This document shows positions 23,563 to 30,154 of a DNA stretch of 50,979 bases, piece after piece. This DNA is from Sphingomonas sanxanigenens. GTDB lineage: Bacteria > Pseudomonadota > Alphaproteobacteria > Sphingomonadales > Sphingomonadaceae. The notes under the pieces are model-generated. The model made no database searches, was not told the DNA's origin, and saw nothing but the letters and a program-made list of their open reading frames with translations. Where the stretch lies: the NCBI GenBank assembly GCA_003240855.1, contig QFNN01000007.1, forward strand, positions 1 to 50,979, written 5' to 3'. Position numbers and translations under genes: made by a program. The number at the start of each line of letters is the position of its first letter. The stretch's first letter is position 1.

Positions 23563-24294
23563 ATGAGGGTGGAAGCGCAGGCTGCGCCGGGCATATTTTC
23601 TGATCGGGCCGCGCGGCTGGCGGGCCTGCTTTATCTTGGCACGATCGTGGGCGGCGTATTCGCTGAAGTCGTGGCGCGCGGCAGCCTGATCGTCGGCGCC
23701 GACGCCGGTGCGACCGCAACGGCCATTCTCGCGAACGAGGCGCTGTTTCGCGCCGGCCTCGTCGGCGATGTGGCTATGCTGGCCTGTTATGTCGGCGTGA
23801 CCACGCTGCTGTACGGCATGTTCAGTCCGGCGCATCAGCGGGTCTCACAGATGGCGGCGGCGTTCAGCCTGACCGGCATCGCGGTGCTGGCTTCGGCCAC
23901 TCTCCTCCTGCTCGCGCCGCTGCGCCTGCTTGCCGCTTCGCCCTATCTCGCCGCGATCGGGCAGGACCAGCGCGAGGCGGCGGCTTTGCTCGCGCTCAAG
24001 ATCCATGGCGACGGATATGACGTCAGCCTGATCTTCTTCGGCATCTACTGCCTGATGCTTGGTTGGTTGATCTGGCGCAGCGGCTCCCTGCCGCGAATTA
24101 TCGGCGCGCTGATGGGCGTCGCTGGCGCCTGTTACCTCATGAACAGCGTCGCCGGGCTGGCTGCGCCGGGATTCGCGCGCATATTGTCGCCCTACGTCAT
24201 GCTCCCGACGCTGATCGGCGAAGGCGCCCTTGCTATATGGCTGATCGTTTTTGGGGCGGGCCGCCGGTCTCGACGTAGCGTTTTACCTCGCTGA
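23563..24294 (+). CDS. DUF4386 family integral membrane protein
   Basis: A 243-residue protein with about six or seven hydrophobic helices: LAGLLYLGTIVGGVFAEVV, the GLVGDVAMLACYVGVTTLLY pair, IAVLASATLLLLAPLRLLA, DVSLIFFGIYCLMLGWLIW, IIGALMGVAGACYLMNSVAG and LPTLIGEGALAIWLIVFG. The pattern (RxAGLLYL early, GYDVSLIFFG in the middle, LPxxxGEGxLAxWLIxxG at the end) is DUF4386. No function is established for the family. The ATG at 23563 has a GGAGGGG site. It is divergent from aat and ends facing the parA gene with only 24 nt between. Confidence 0.88.
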   Translation: MRVEAQAAPGIFSDRAARLAGLLYLGTIVGGVFAEVVARGSLIVGADAGATATAILANEALFRAGLVGDVAMLACYVGVTTLLYGMFSPAHQRVSQMAAAFSLTGIAVLASATLLLLAPLRLLAASPYLAAIGQDQREAAALLALKIHGDGYDVSLIFFGIYCLMLGWLIWRSGSLPRIIGALMGVAGACYLMNSVAGLAAPGFARILSPYVMLPTLIGEGALAIWLIVFGAGRRSRRSVLPR

Positions 24295-24318
24295 TCCCGG
24301 CGCCACAGCCTTTTGGGG

Positions 24319-25050
24319 TCAGGCTTTGGCCAGCCGCCGCTCGATGCCGCGCCACAGCGCCGCAAAGGCGTCCGCCGCCGGTGATCGGGCTGCGAAGTCG
24401 CCCAGCGGTGCTCGCAATACCGCCATCTGCTCGACCGCGCTCGCCATCGGAATCGTCGGCCAGTCCGGCTCGGCCTCCAACCCAGCGCGGTGGAGCGCGC
24501 GCCGGCGGTCGACCATCATGTGAACCGGCAGGATCGGCGCGTGCCGCCCCGGTTGCCGGTCGATGAAGCGCACCACCATGTCGAGCGCGCGCCGCGAAAG
24601 CGGGGAGGGGATGACGGGGACGAGGATGATGTCGGCGGCGGTCATCACCTGCTCGCTTGTCGCGGTCAGGCCTGGCGGACAGTCGAGGATGATGCGGTCA
24701 TAGCTTTTGCCGAGCTGCTCGATCAGCCTGGTCAGCCGCTTGCGCTTGCCCAGATCGGTGAAAAAGCGGTCGAGGCCGCGCAGCGAGAAATCGGCGGCGA
24801 GCAGGTCCAGGCCGGGCCAGCGCGTCGCGCGGATCAGCTTCGCCGCATCGACATCCTTGGAAAAGACGGCCTGAGCGGCGTCGCGCGCCTCGCCCTCTGC
24901 GCCGAGGATGAAGCTTGCGCCGCCCTGCGCGTCGAGATCCCACAATAGCGTCCGCCGCGCCGAAAGCGTTGCTGACGACCAGGCGAGATTGACCGCCAGC
25001 GTCGTCTTTCCGACGCCCCCTTTGAGATTATAGACCGCGATTGTCGCCAT
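24319..25050 (-). CDS. Orphan ParA/MinD-family ATPase
   Basis: A 243-residue deviant Walker-type ATPase. Walker A is KGGVGKTT (residues 10-17), the switch region LLWDLDAQGGASF follows, and the Walker B-like strand is DRIILDCPPGL. These proteins pattern cellular cargo by dimerising with ATP on DNA or membrane. No parB gene or centromere-like array is visible, and the gene is single between a DUF4386 gene and a globin gene, so it is unlikely to be the chromosomal segregation ParA. It could position a non-DNA cargo; the cargo is unknown. The start MATIAVYNLK matches the family. Confidence 0.88.
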   Translation of the reverse strand: MATIAVYNLKGGVGKTTLAVNLAWSSATLSARRTLLWDLDAQGGASFILGAEGEARDAAQAVFSKDVDAAKLIRATRWPGLDLLAADFSLRGLDRFFTDLGKRKRLTRLIEQLGKSYDRIILDCPPGLTATSEQVMTAADIILVPVIPSPLSRRALDMVVRFIDRQPGRHAPILPVHMMVDRRRALHRAGLEAEPDWPTIPMASAVEQMAVLRAPLGDFAARSPAADAFAALWRGIERRLAKA

Positions 25051-25112
25051 GGCCCGGCTATGAATAGGCCGGATGACGGCTTCGGGACAATGCTGCGCAA
25101 ATATGCGCCGCG

Positions 25113-25568
25113 TCAGCGCGTGGCGGTCATGCCTGCATGCGTGGGAAATTCGCCGCGGGCATGCGCCATGCCAAGCTGGAAGCTCTCGGCGATGCGGCCT
25201 GCGCGATCGACGAACATCGCCGCAGCCTCAGGCGTGCAAAGCCGTTTCACGGTGGCGGTGAACAAAGCGATCCACCGCGCGAAATGCGCGCTGCCGACGG
25301 GGAGCGTGAAATGCTTTTGCATAGGCCTGCCCTTGTAGCGCGCTGACATCAGCAGCACGCCGGACCAGAAATCGCACATTGTCGAAAGATGGGCGTCCCA
25401 ATCCTCGATCCGCTCGGCAAAGACGGGGCCGATCAACGCGTCGCGCTGCACCTCGTCATAGAAGCTGTGGACGACCTGCCTGATCAACGCCTCGTCGATC
25501 CCGGCGGCGATTGCGGGGGCGATCGCGGCGCGACGCCGTTCCTCAAGATTGCTCGACTCGCTGTTCAT
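25113..25568 (-). CDS. Group III truncated hemoglobin
   Basis: A 151-residue 2-on-2 globin of group III. The proximal heme ligand should be His95 in HFARWIALFTATV, the diagnostic F-helix motif. Other family features are VVHSFYDEVQRDALIGPVF, DFWSGVLLMSARYKGRPMQ and the final LGMAHARG. Group III globins bind O2, NO or peroxide and are linked to microaerobic or nitrosative conditions, but no single role is settled. A short hairpin, GCGCCT-AAG-AGGCGC on the minus strand (25585-25571), ends 2 nt before the start codon and would cover its purine-rich ribosome site. The parA gene follows on the same strand after 62 nt. Confidence 0.92.
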   Translation of the reverse strand: MNSESSNLEERRRAAIAPAIAAGIDEALIRQVVHSFYDEVQRDALIGPVFAERIEDWDAHLSTMCDFWSGVLLMSARYKGRPMQKHFTLPVGSAHFARWIALFTATVKRLCTPEAAAMFVDRAGRIAESFQLGMAHARGEFPTHAGMTATR

Positions 25569-25686
25569 GCGCGCCTCTTAGGCGCATTTGCAGCGCCGCG
25601 CATTTTACAAATGACCGAAACTTCACTGGCGCGTCCGCCATTCCTGCATAAGCTGGCCGCCGTCACCCAGGATGTAGGAGGGACTG

Positions 25687-25881
25687 ATGCTTAAAGCTGC
25701 CGTTCTGGCCGTTTCGCTGCTTTCGCTGAGCGCGATGCCGGCCGCCGTCAACGCCGCGCCGTGCAAGGATGCGAAGGGCAAGTTCATCAAATGCCCGCAA
25801 AAGCCCAAGCCGGTGCAGAAGTGCAAGGACGCCAGGGGCAAGTTCGCCAAGTGCGGCACGCCGGGCGCAAAGCCGATCTGA
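25687..25881 (+). CDS. Small secreted basic protein with two CKDAxGKFxKC repeats
   Basis: A 64-residue protein. Residues 1-23 form a Sec signal peptide (KAAVLAVSLLSLSAM..., cleavage after VNA). The 40-residue mature part holds two copies of an 11-residue unit, CKDAKGKFIKC and CKDARGKFAKC, joined by a Pro/Lys/Gln linker (PQKPKPVQK). Four Cys, two per unit, could form disulphides or bind metal. The protein is strongly basic. GGAGGG precedes the ATG, so translation should be efficient. I know similar short proteins in sphingomonads only as hypothetical. It faces arsC with a REP-like palindrome between. Confidence 0.75.
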   Translation: MLKAAVLAVSLLSLSAMPAAVNAAPCKDAKGKFIKCPQKPKPVQKCKDARGKFAKCGTPGAKPI

Positions 25882-25888
25882 AGTTCCT

Positions 25889-25969
25889 CGTCATTGCGAG
25901 CATCGCGAAGCAATCTGGAGGAAGCCCGGCATCGAGCGGCTGGATTGCGTCGCGATGCTCGCAATGACG
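25889..25969. repeat. REP-like palindrome, copy 1
   Basis: Long inverted repeat: CGTCATTGCGAGCATCGCG in the left arm mirrors CGCGATGCTCGCAATGACG in the right arm, with arms of about 29 nt and one mismatch, around a loop of about 23 nt. It lies between two convergent genes. A second copy is at 30074-30149. Confidence 0.9.
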
Positions 25970-25996
25970 GGAGAGTGGGCGACGTTTCTGTAACGC

Positions 25997-26341
25997 CTAC
26001 AAAATCTCGCGGATCGCCTCGGGCGGGCGGCCGAGGCGGACTCCCTTTCCGGTTTCGACGAGCGGCCGTTCGATCAGGATCGGGTTGGCGGCCATCGCAT
26101 CGAGGATCGCGTCGTCGGACGCATCCTTCAGGCCCATTTCCTTCGCCAGCGGCTCGCCCGCCCGCAGCCCCTGGCGCGGCGTGATGCCCGCCCGCGCATA
26201 GAGTGCGGCCAGTTCGGCGCGCGATGGCGGGTTCTTGAGATAGTCGACGATCTCCACGTCCACACCCGGCGTGGCTTCCAATATGGCCAGCGCCTCGCGC
26301 GATTTGGAGCAGCGCGGATTGTGGAGGATCGTCGCCTTCAC
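25997..26341 (-). CDS. arsC: Arsenate reductase (ArsC/Spx-like, glutaredoxin-dependent type)
   Basis: A 114-residue thioredoxin-fold protein of the ArsC family, reducing arsenate to arsenite with glutathione and glutaredoxin. Catalytic Cys11 lies in ILHNPRCSKSREAL, the middle has VEIVDYLKNPPSRAEL, and the end has NPILIERPLVETGKGVRLGRPPE, containing the conserved Arg residues that bind the oxyanion. The GTG at 26341 overlaps the accC stop as GTGA, so it is coupled to accC; longer starts lie inside accC. No arsB, acr3 or arsR is nearby, so a general thiol or stress role is as likely as arsenic resistance. Confidence 0.9.
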   Translation of the reverse strand: MKATILHNPRCSKSREALAILEATPGVDVEIVDYLKNPPSRAELAALYARAGITPRQGLRAGEPLAKEMGLKDASDDAILDAMAANPILIERPLVETGKGVRLGRPPEAIREIL

Positions 26342-27693
26342 GCGGCCGGATCCTGCTTCGCCAGCCAATCTTCCAGCCACTTGATCGTATAGTCGCCGGC
26401 CTGAAACTCGGGATCGTCGAGCAGCGCCTGATGCAGCGGGATCGTCGTCTTGATCCCCTCGATCGCGAACTCCTCCAGCGCGCGGCGCAGGCGGCGGAGC
26501 GCGCCCTGCCGCGTAGTGCCATAGACGATCAGCTTGGCGATCATGCTGTCGTAATAAGGCGGGATGCGATAGCCGGCATAGAGACCGCTATCGACGCGCA
26601 CATGCATGCCGCCGGGCTGGTGGAAGCTTTTCACGAGGCCGGGCGAGGGTGCGAAGGTGCGCGGATCCTCGGCGTTGATCCGGCATTCGATCGCATGGCC
26701 GCGGAACTGCACGTCCTCCTGCCGCAGCGTCAGCCCGTGCCCGTCGGCGATGCGGATCTGCTCGCGGACGAGGTCCAGTCCCGTAATCGCCTCGGTCACC
26801 GGATGCTCCACCTGCAGGCGGGTGTTCATCTCGATGAAGTAGAATTCGCCATTTTCCCACAGGAACTCGATCGTCCCCGCACCGCGATAGCCCATGTCGG
26901 CCATCGCCTTGGCGACGATCCCGCCCATGCGCGCGCGCTCTTCGGGGGTGATGACCGGGGAGGGGGCTTCCTCCAGAACTTTCTGGTGGCGGCGCTGGAG
27001 CGAACAGTCGCGCTCGCCCAGGTGGATGGCGTTGCCTTTGCCGTCGCCGAAGATCTGGAACTCGATATGGCGCGGGTTGCCGAGATATTTTTCGAGATAG
27101 ACGGTCGCGTCGCCGAAAGCCGCCTTGGCTTCGGATCGCGCCTGCCCGATCAGGCTCTCGAACTCGCCGGGGTCGTGGCACACTTTCATGCCGCGCCCGC
27201 CGCCGCCCGATGCGGCCTTGATGATGACCGGATAGCCGATCTGCGCGGCCAGCTCCTTGGCGCTTTCGATCCCTGCGATCGGTCCGTCGGATCCGGGGAC
27301 GAGCGGCAGGCCCAGCTTGCCGGCGGTGCGCTTGGCTTCCACCTTGTCGCCCATCGTGCGGATATGTTCTGGCTTCGGACCGATCCAGACGAGGTTGTGC
27401 AGCTCGACGATCTCGGCGAAGCGCGCATTCTCGGACAGGAAGCCGTAGCCAGGGTGGATGGCGTCCGCGCCGGAAATCTCGGCGGCCGAGATGATGTTGG
27501 GGATGTTGAGATAGGATTCGCCGGCCGGCGGCGGCCCGATGCACACCGCCTGATCGGCCAGGCGCACATGCATCGCATCGGCGTCGGCGGTCGAATGGAC
27601 CGCGACTGTCTTGATCCCCATCTCATGCGCCGCGCGGTGGATGCGCAGCGCGATCTCGCCGCGATTGGCGATCAGGATCTTTGAAATCGCCAT
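26338..27693 (-). CDS. accC: Acetyl-CoA carboxylase, biotin carboxylase subunit
   Basis: A 451-residue ATP-grasp enzyme that carboxylates the biotin on AccB with bicarbonate and ATP, the first step of fatty acid synthesis. It begins MAISKILIANRGEIALRIHR and contains the Gly-rich ATP loop KAASGGGGRGMKVC, the catalytic segment FIEMNTRLQVEHPVTE and HAIECRINAEDP. Length is typical. It follows accB by 5 nt and overlaps arsC, making an accB-accC-arsC unit. Confidence 0.99.
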   Translation of the reverse strand: MAISKILIANRGEIALRIHRAAHEMGIKTVAVHSTADADAMHVRLADQAVCIGPPPAGESYLNIPNIISAAEISGADAIHPGYGFLSENARFAEIVELHNLVWIGPKPEHIRTMGDKVEAKRTAGKLGLPLVPGSDGPIAGIESAKELAAQIGYPVIIKAASGGGGRGMKVCHDPGEFESLIGQARSEAKAAFGDATVYLEKYLGNPRHIEFQIFGDGKGNAIHLGERDCSLQRRHQKVLEEAPSPVITPEERARMGGIVAKAMADMGYRGAGTIEFLWENGEFYFIEMNTRLQVEHPVTEAITGLDLVREQIRIADGHGLTLRQEDVQFRGHAIECRINAEDPRTFAPSPGLVKSFHQPGGMHVRVDSGLYAGYRIPPYYDSMIAKLIVYGTTRQGALRRLRRALEEFAIEGIKTTIPLHQALLDDPEFQAGDYTIKWLEDWLAKQDPAA

Positions 27694-27698
27694 GGCGC

Positions 27699-28181
27699 TC
27701 AGCCGACGATGACGAGCGGCTGGTCGAACTCGACCGGCTGGCCATTGTCGACCAGCAGCGCCTTGACCGTGCCGGCGGCGGGGGCGGTGATCGGGTTCAT
27801 CACCTTCATCGCCTCGACGATCAGCAGCGTCTGGCCCGCGCTCACCGTGTCGCCGACCGAGACGAAGGGCTTCGCGCCCGGCTCGGCCGCCAGATAGACG
27901 GTGCCGACCATCGGCGACTTGACGGCGTTGCTCAGGTCCGGCCCGGGCGCCGGCGCCGCTTCGGCGGGCGTGGCGGGCGGGGCTGCTACCGGCGCCGCGA
28001 CGGGGGCGGGCGCATAGACGGGCGCGGCGGCTGCGCTGATCTTGCGCGCCACGCGGATCTTGCGGTCGCCGTCCTCGACTTCGATTTCGGTCAGGTTGGT
28101 TGCGTCGAGCAGTTCGGCGAGCTGGCGCACCAGATCGGTATCAACGTGCATCGGGCCCCCGTTTTCAGTTTTATCGGTCAT
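27699..28181 (-). CDS. accB: Biotin carboxyl carrier protein of acetyl-CoA carboxylase
   Basis: A 160-residue carrier that shuttles carboxyl-biotin between the two half-reactions of acetyl-CoA carboxylase. The biotinylation site is the Lys of EAMKVMNPI near residue 126, within a typical biotinyl domain (VKSPMVGTVYLA to VEFDQPLVIVG). An Ala/Pro-rich linker covers about residues 53-80. The start is set at MTDKTENGG (28181) with an AGAGGG site; the open frame extends further upstream by chance. It lies 34 nt after aroQ on the same strand. Confidence 0.98.
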   Translation of the reverse strand: MTDKTENGGPMHVDTDLVRQLAELLDATNLTEIEVEDGDRKIRVARKISAAAAPVYAPAPVAAPVAAPPATPAEAAPAPGPDLSNAVKSPMVGTVYLAAEPGAKPFVSVGDTVSAGQTLLIVEAMKVMNPITAPAAGTVKALLVDNGQPVEFDQPLVIVG

Positions 28182-28215
28182 ACGACCCTCTTGTTCATTG
28201 TTGCGGCGCTCCCTG

Positions 28216-28647
28216 TCAGAGACGCGCCGCCGCGTCCAGCGCGAGAAGATAGGAGAAAGCGCCGAAGCCTGCGATCGTGCCTTTGGCGGCGCGGCCGACA
28301 TAGCTCAGATGCCTGAACTCCTCGCGCTTGTGCGGGTTGGAGAGGTGAACCTCGATCACCGGCACGCTGATCGCCTTGATCGCATCGTGAAGCGCGATCG
28401 ACGTGTGCGTGAATGCGCCGGCGTTGAGGATGACGGCCTTGGCCTTGTCGGCATTGGCCTCGTGCAGCCAGTCGACGAGATGGCCTTCATGGTTGGATTG
28501 GCGAAACTCGATCTCGAAACCCAGTTCCCTCGCCCGGTCCTCGACCATCCCGGCAATGTCGTCGAGCGTGTCCGATCCATAGATCTCCGGCTCGCGCAGT
28601 CCCAGCAGGTTGAGATTGGGTCCGTTGAGCACGAACAGGGTCGCCAT
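28216..28647 (-). CDS. aroQ: 3-dehydroquinate dehydratase, type II
   Basis: A 143-residue dodecameric enzyme of the shikimate pathway that dehydrates 3-dehydroquinate. The N-terminal FVLNGPNLNLLGLREPEIYG contains the conserved Asn and Arg, with the lid Tyr just after. The segment QSNHEGHLVDW, then ILNAGAFTHTSIALHDA and IEVHLSNPHKREEFRH hold the catalytic His and substrate-binding residues. It leads the aroQ-accB-accC block, a common alphaproteobacterial order. Confidence 0.98.
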   Translation of the reverse strand: MATLFVLNGPNLNLLGLREPEIYGSDTLDDIAGMVEDRARELGFEIEFRQSNHEGHLVDWLHEANADKAKAVILNAGAFTHTSIALHDAIKAISVPVIEVHLSNPHKREEFRHLSYVGRAAKGTIAGFGAFSYLLALDAAARL

Positions 28648-28734
28648 CGATTTTCGTGCCTTTCGGTTGCGGCGGTGCGAAGCTGCTTCCTATATGGCCC
28701 CTCTCTCCAACACGCAAAGGCGCGGGCCAATCTC

Positions 28735-29739
28735 ATGCACAGCGATGGTACGATCAGCATCACGGTCAATGGCGAGCATCGCCGGGTTTCGGCCGGTTTG
28801 ACGATCGCTGGCCTCGCGGCGGAGCTGGGTTTCGCGCCTGAAAAGGTCGCCGTCGAACGCAATATGGAGATCGTTCCGCGCTCGACGCTGGGCGATGTGG
28901 CCATCGATGACGGCGATTCGCTGGAGATCGTGCATTTCGTCGGCGGCGGCGATCAGCAGAAGAAGGCGGATGAGGATGGCTGGACGGTTGCGGGCCGCAC
29001 CTTCCGGTCGCGTCTGATCGTCGGCACCGGCAAATATAAGGATTTCGCGCAGAATGCGGCGGCGGTCGAGGCGTCGGGCGCGGAGATCGTCACGGTCGCG
29101 GTGCGCCGCGTCAACATCGCCGATCCCAAGGGGCCGATGCTTACCGACTATATCGACCCGAAGAAGATCACCTATCTCCCCAACACCGCCGGCTGCTTCA
29201 ATGCCGAGGATGCGATCCGCACGCTGCGGCTGGCCCGCGAGGCCGGGGGATGGGATCTGGTCAAGCTGGAAGTGCTGGGCGAAGCCAAAACGCTTTACCC
29301 CGACATGGTCGAAACGCTCCGTGCGACCGAGATCCTCGCGAGGGAAGGTTTCCTGCCCATGGTCTATTGCGTCGACGATCCCATCGCGGCCAAGCGGCTG
29401 GAGGATGCCGGCGCTGTCGCGGTCATGCCGCTGGGCGCGCCGATCGGGTCGGGGCTGGGCATCCAGAATCAGGTGACGATCCGCCTCATCGTCGAAGGCG
29501 CGAAGGTGCCGGTGATCGTCGACGCCGGCGTCGGCACGGCGTCGGACGCCGCGCTGGCGATGGAGCTGGGCTGCGACGGCGTGCTGATGAACACCGCGAT
29601 CGCCGAGGCGAAGGATCCGATCCTCATGGCGTCGGCGATGCGATCGGCGGTCGAGGCGGGGCGCCTTGCCTATCGCGCCGGCCGCATGGGCAAGCGCCGC
29701 TATGCCGATCCGTCGAGCCCGCTTGCGGGCCTGATCTAG
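28735..29739 (+). CDS. thiG: Fused sulfur carrier ThiS - thiazole synthase ThiG
   Basis: A 334-residue fusion making the thiazole half of thiamine. Residues 1-72 are ThiS (SITVNGEHRRV, KVAVERNMEIVPRS, DGDSLEIVHFVGGG); residues 83-334 are ThiG, beginning WTVAGRTFRSRLIVGTGKY. The ThiG Lys that forms the imine with deoxyxylulose phosphate should be in LVKLEVLGE; the phosphate-binding end VDAGVGTASDAALAMELG is present. ThiS normally needs a free C-terminal Gly-Gly for thiocarboxylation, but here GGG is internal and followed by DQQKKADED. Such fusions are known in sphingomonads. The start is ATG 28735; no TPP riboswitch elements are visible in the 87-nt upstream spacer, and no other thi gene is in the window. 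Confidence 0.93.
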   Translation: MHSDGTISITVNGEHRRVSAGLTIAGLAAELGFAPEKVAVERNMEIVPRSTLGDVAIDDGDSLEIVHFVGGGDQQKKADEDGWTVAGRTFRSRLIVGTGKYKDFAQNAAAVEASGAEIVTVAVRRVNIADPKGPMLTDYIDPKKITYLPNTAGCFNAEDAIRTLRLAREAGGWDLVKLEVLGEAKTLYPDMVETLRATEILAREGFLPMVYCVDDPIAAKRLEDAGAVAVMPLGAPIGSGLGIQNQVTIRLIVEGAKVPVIVDAGVGTASDAALAMELGCDGVLMNTAIAEAKDPILMASAMRSAVEAGRLAYRAGRMGKRRYADPSSPLAGLI

Positions 29740-29764
29740 GGAACCGAACCCTGGCTCGCCCGTT
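29740..29764 (+). promoter_or_regulatory. EcfG-type general stress promoter of csbD
   Basis: GGAAC (29740-29744) and CGTT (29761-29764) with a 16-nt spacer match the consensus of the alphaproteobacterial general stress sigma factor EcfG. It ends 36 nt before the csbD start and begins right at the thiS-thiG stop codon. Confidence 0.75.
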
Positions 29765-29800
29765 CTTCCCCCACAGTTCAAGTGGTTGGGAGTAAGGCGA

Positions 29801-29983
29801 ATGGGTGAGCTGGTCGACAAGATCAAAGGCAACGCCAACGAAGCCGTCGGCAAGGCCAAGCAGGCCATCGGCAAGGCGACCGAGAATGATCGCCTTCGGG
29901 CTGAGGGCAAGGGTCAGGAGATCCGCGGCAAGGCGCAGCAGACCATCGGCAAGGTCAAGGGCGCGCTCGGCGACGATATCTAG
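29801..29983 (+). CDS. CsbD family stress-response protein
   Basis: A 60-residue hydrophilic helical protein with the CsbD pattern (MGELVDKIKGNANEAVGKAK, QAIGKATENDRLRAEGKGQE, GKAQQTIGKVKGALGDD). CsbD proteins are abundant under general stress and stationary phase; the molecular role is unknown. The ATG at 29801 has an AAGG site. The EcfG-type promoter just upstream and a terminator just downstream make it a single-gene stress unit. Confidence 0.93.
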   Translation: MGELVDKIKGNANEAVGKAKQAIGKATENDRLRAEGKGQEIRGKAQQTIGKVKGALGDDI

Positions 29984-30027
29984 GGCGTCCGCCCTTTGGG
30001 TTTGCGGAGAGAGAGCCGAGAGCGACT

Positions 30028-30064
30028 GGGCCGTTCCGGGCAGCCGGAGCGGCCCTTTCTCTTG
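30028..30064 (+). terminator. Terminator of csbD
   Basis: GGGCCGTTCCGG-GCAG-CCGGAGCGGCCC, a 12-bp stem with one mismatch, then TTTCTCTT on the plus strand. Confidence 0.85.
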
Positions 30065-30073
30065 GTCCTATAT

Positions 30074-30149
30074 CGTCATTGCGAGCGTAGCGAAGCAATC
30101 CAGAATGCCGAACATCGCCCTGGATTGCTTCGCTACGCTCGCAATGACA
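30074..30149. repeat. REP-like palindrome, copy 2
   Basis: CGTCATTGCGAGCGTAGCG mirrors CGCTACGCTCGCAATGAC in near-perfect arms of about 30 nt around a 15-nt loop, between convergent csbD and the TPP-enzyme gene. Compared with copy 1 (25889-25969), two changes in the left arm are matched by complementary changes in the right arm. Confidence 0.92.
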
Positions 30150-30154
30150 GAGAT

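Noticed and set aside
28042..28734. Upstream extension of the thiS-thiG frame by 231 codons
   Set aside because: It lies opposite accB and aroQ. ThiS similarity begins just after the ATG at 28735.
28648..28734. TPP riboswitch ahead of the thiazole gene
   Set aside because: The 87-nt spacer lacks the CTGAGA and ACCTGA core elements and is too short for the usual fold plus expression platform.
25889..30149. CRISPR-like array from repeated CGTCATTGCGAGC segments
   Set aside because: Only two full copies about 4 kb apart, each a self-complementary palindrome, with no regular spacers and no cas genes.
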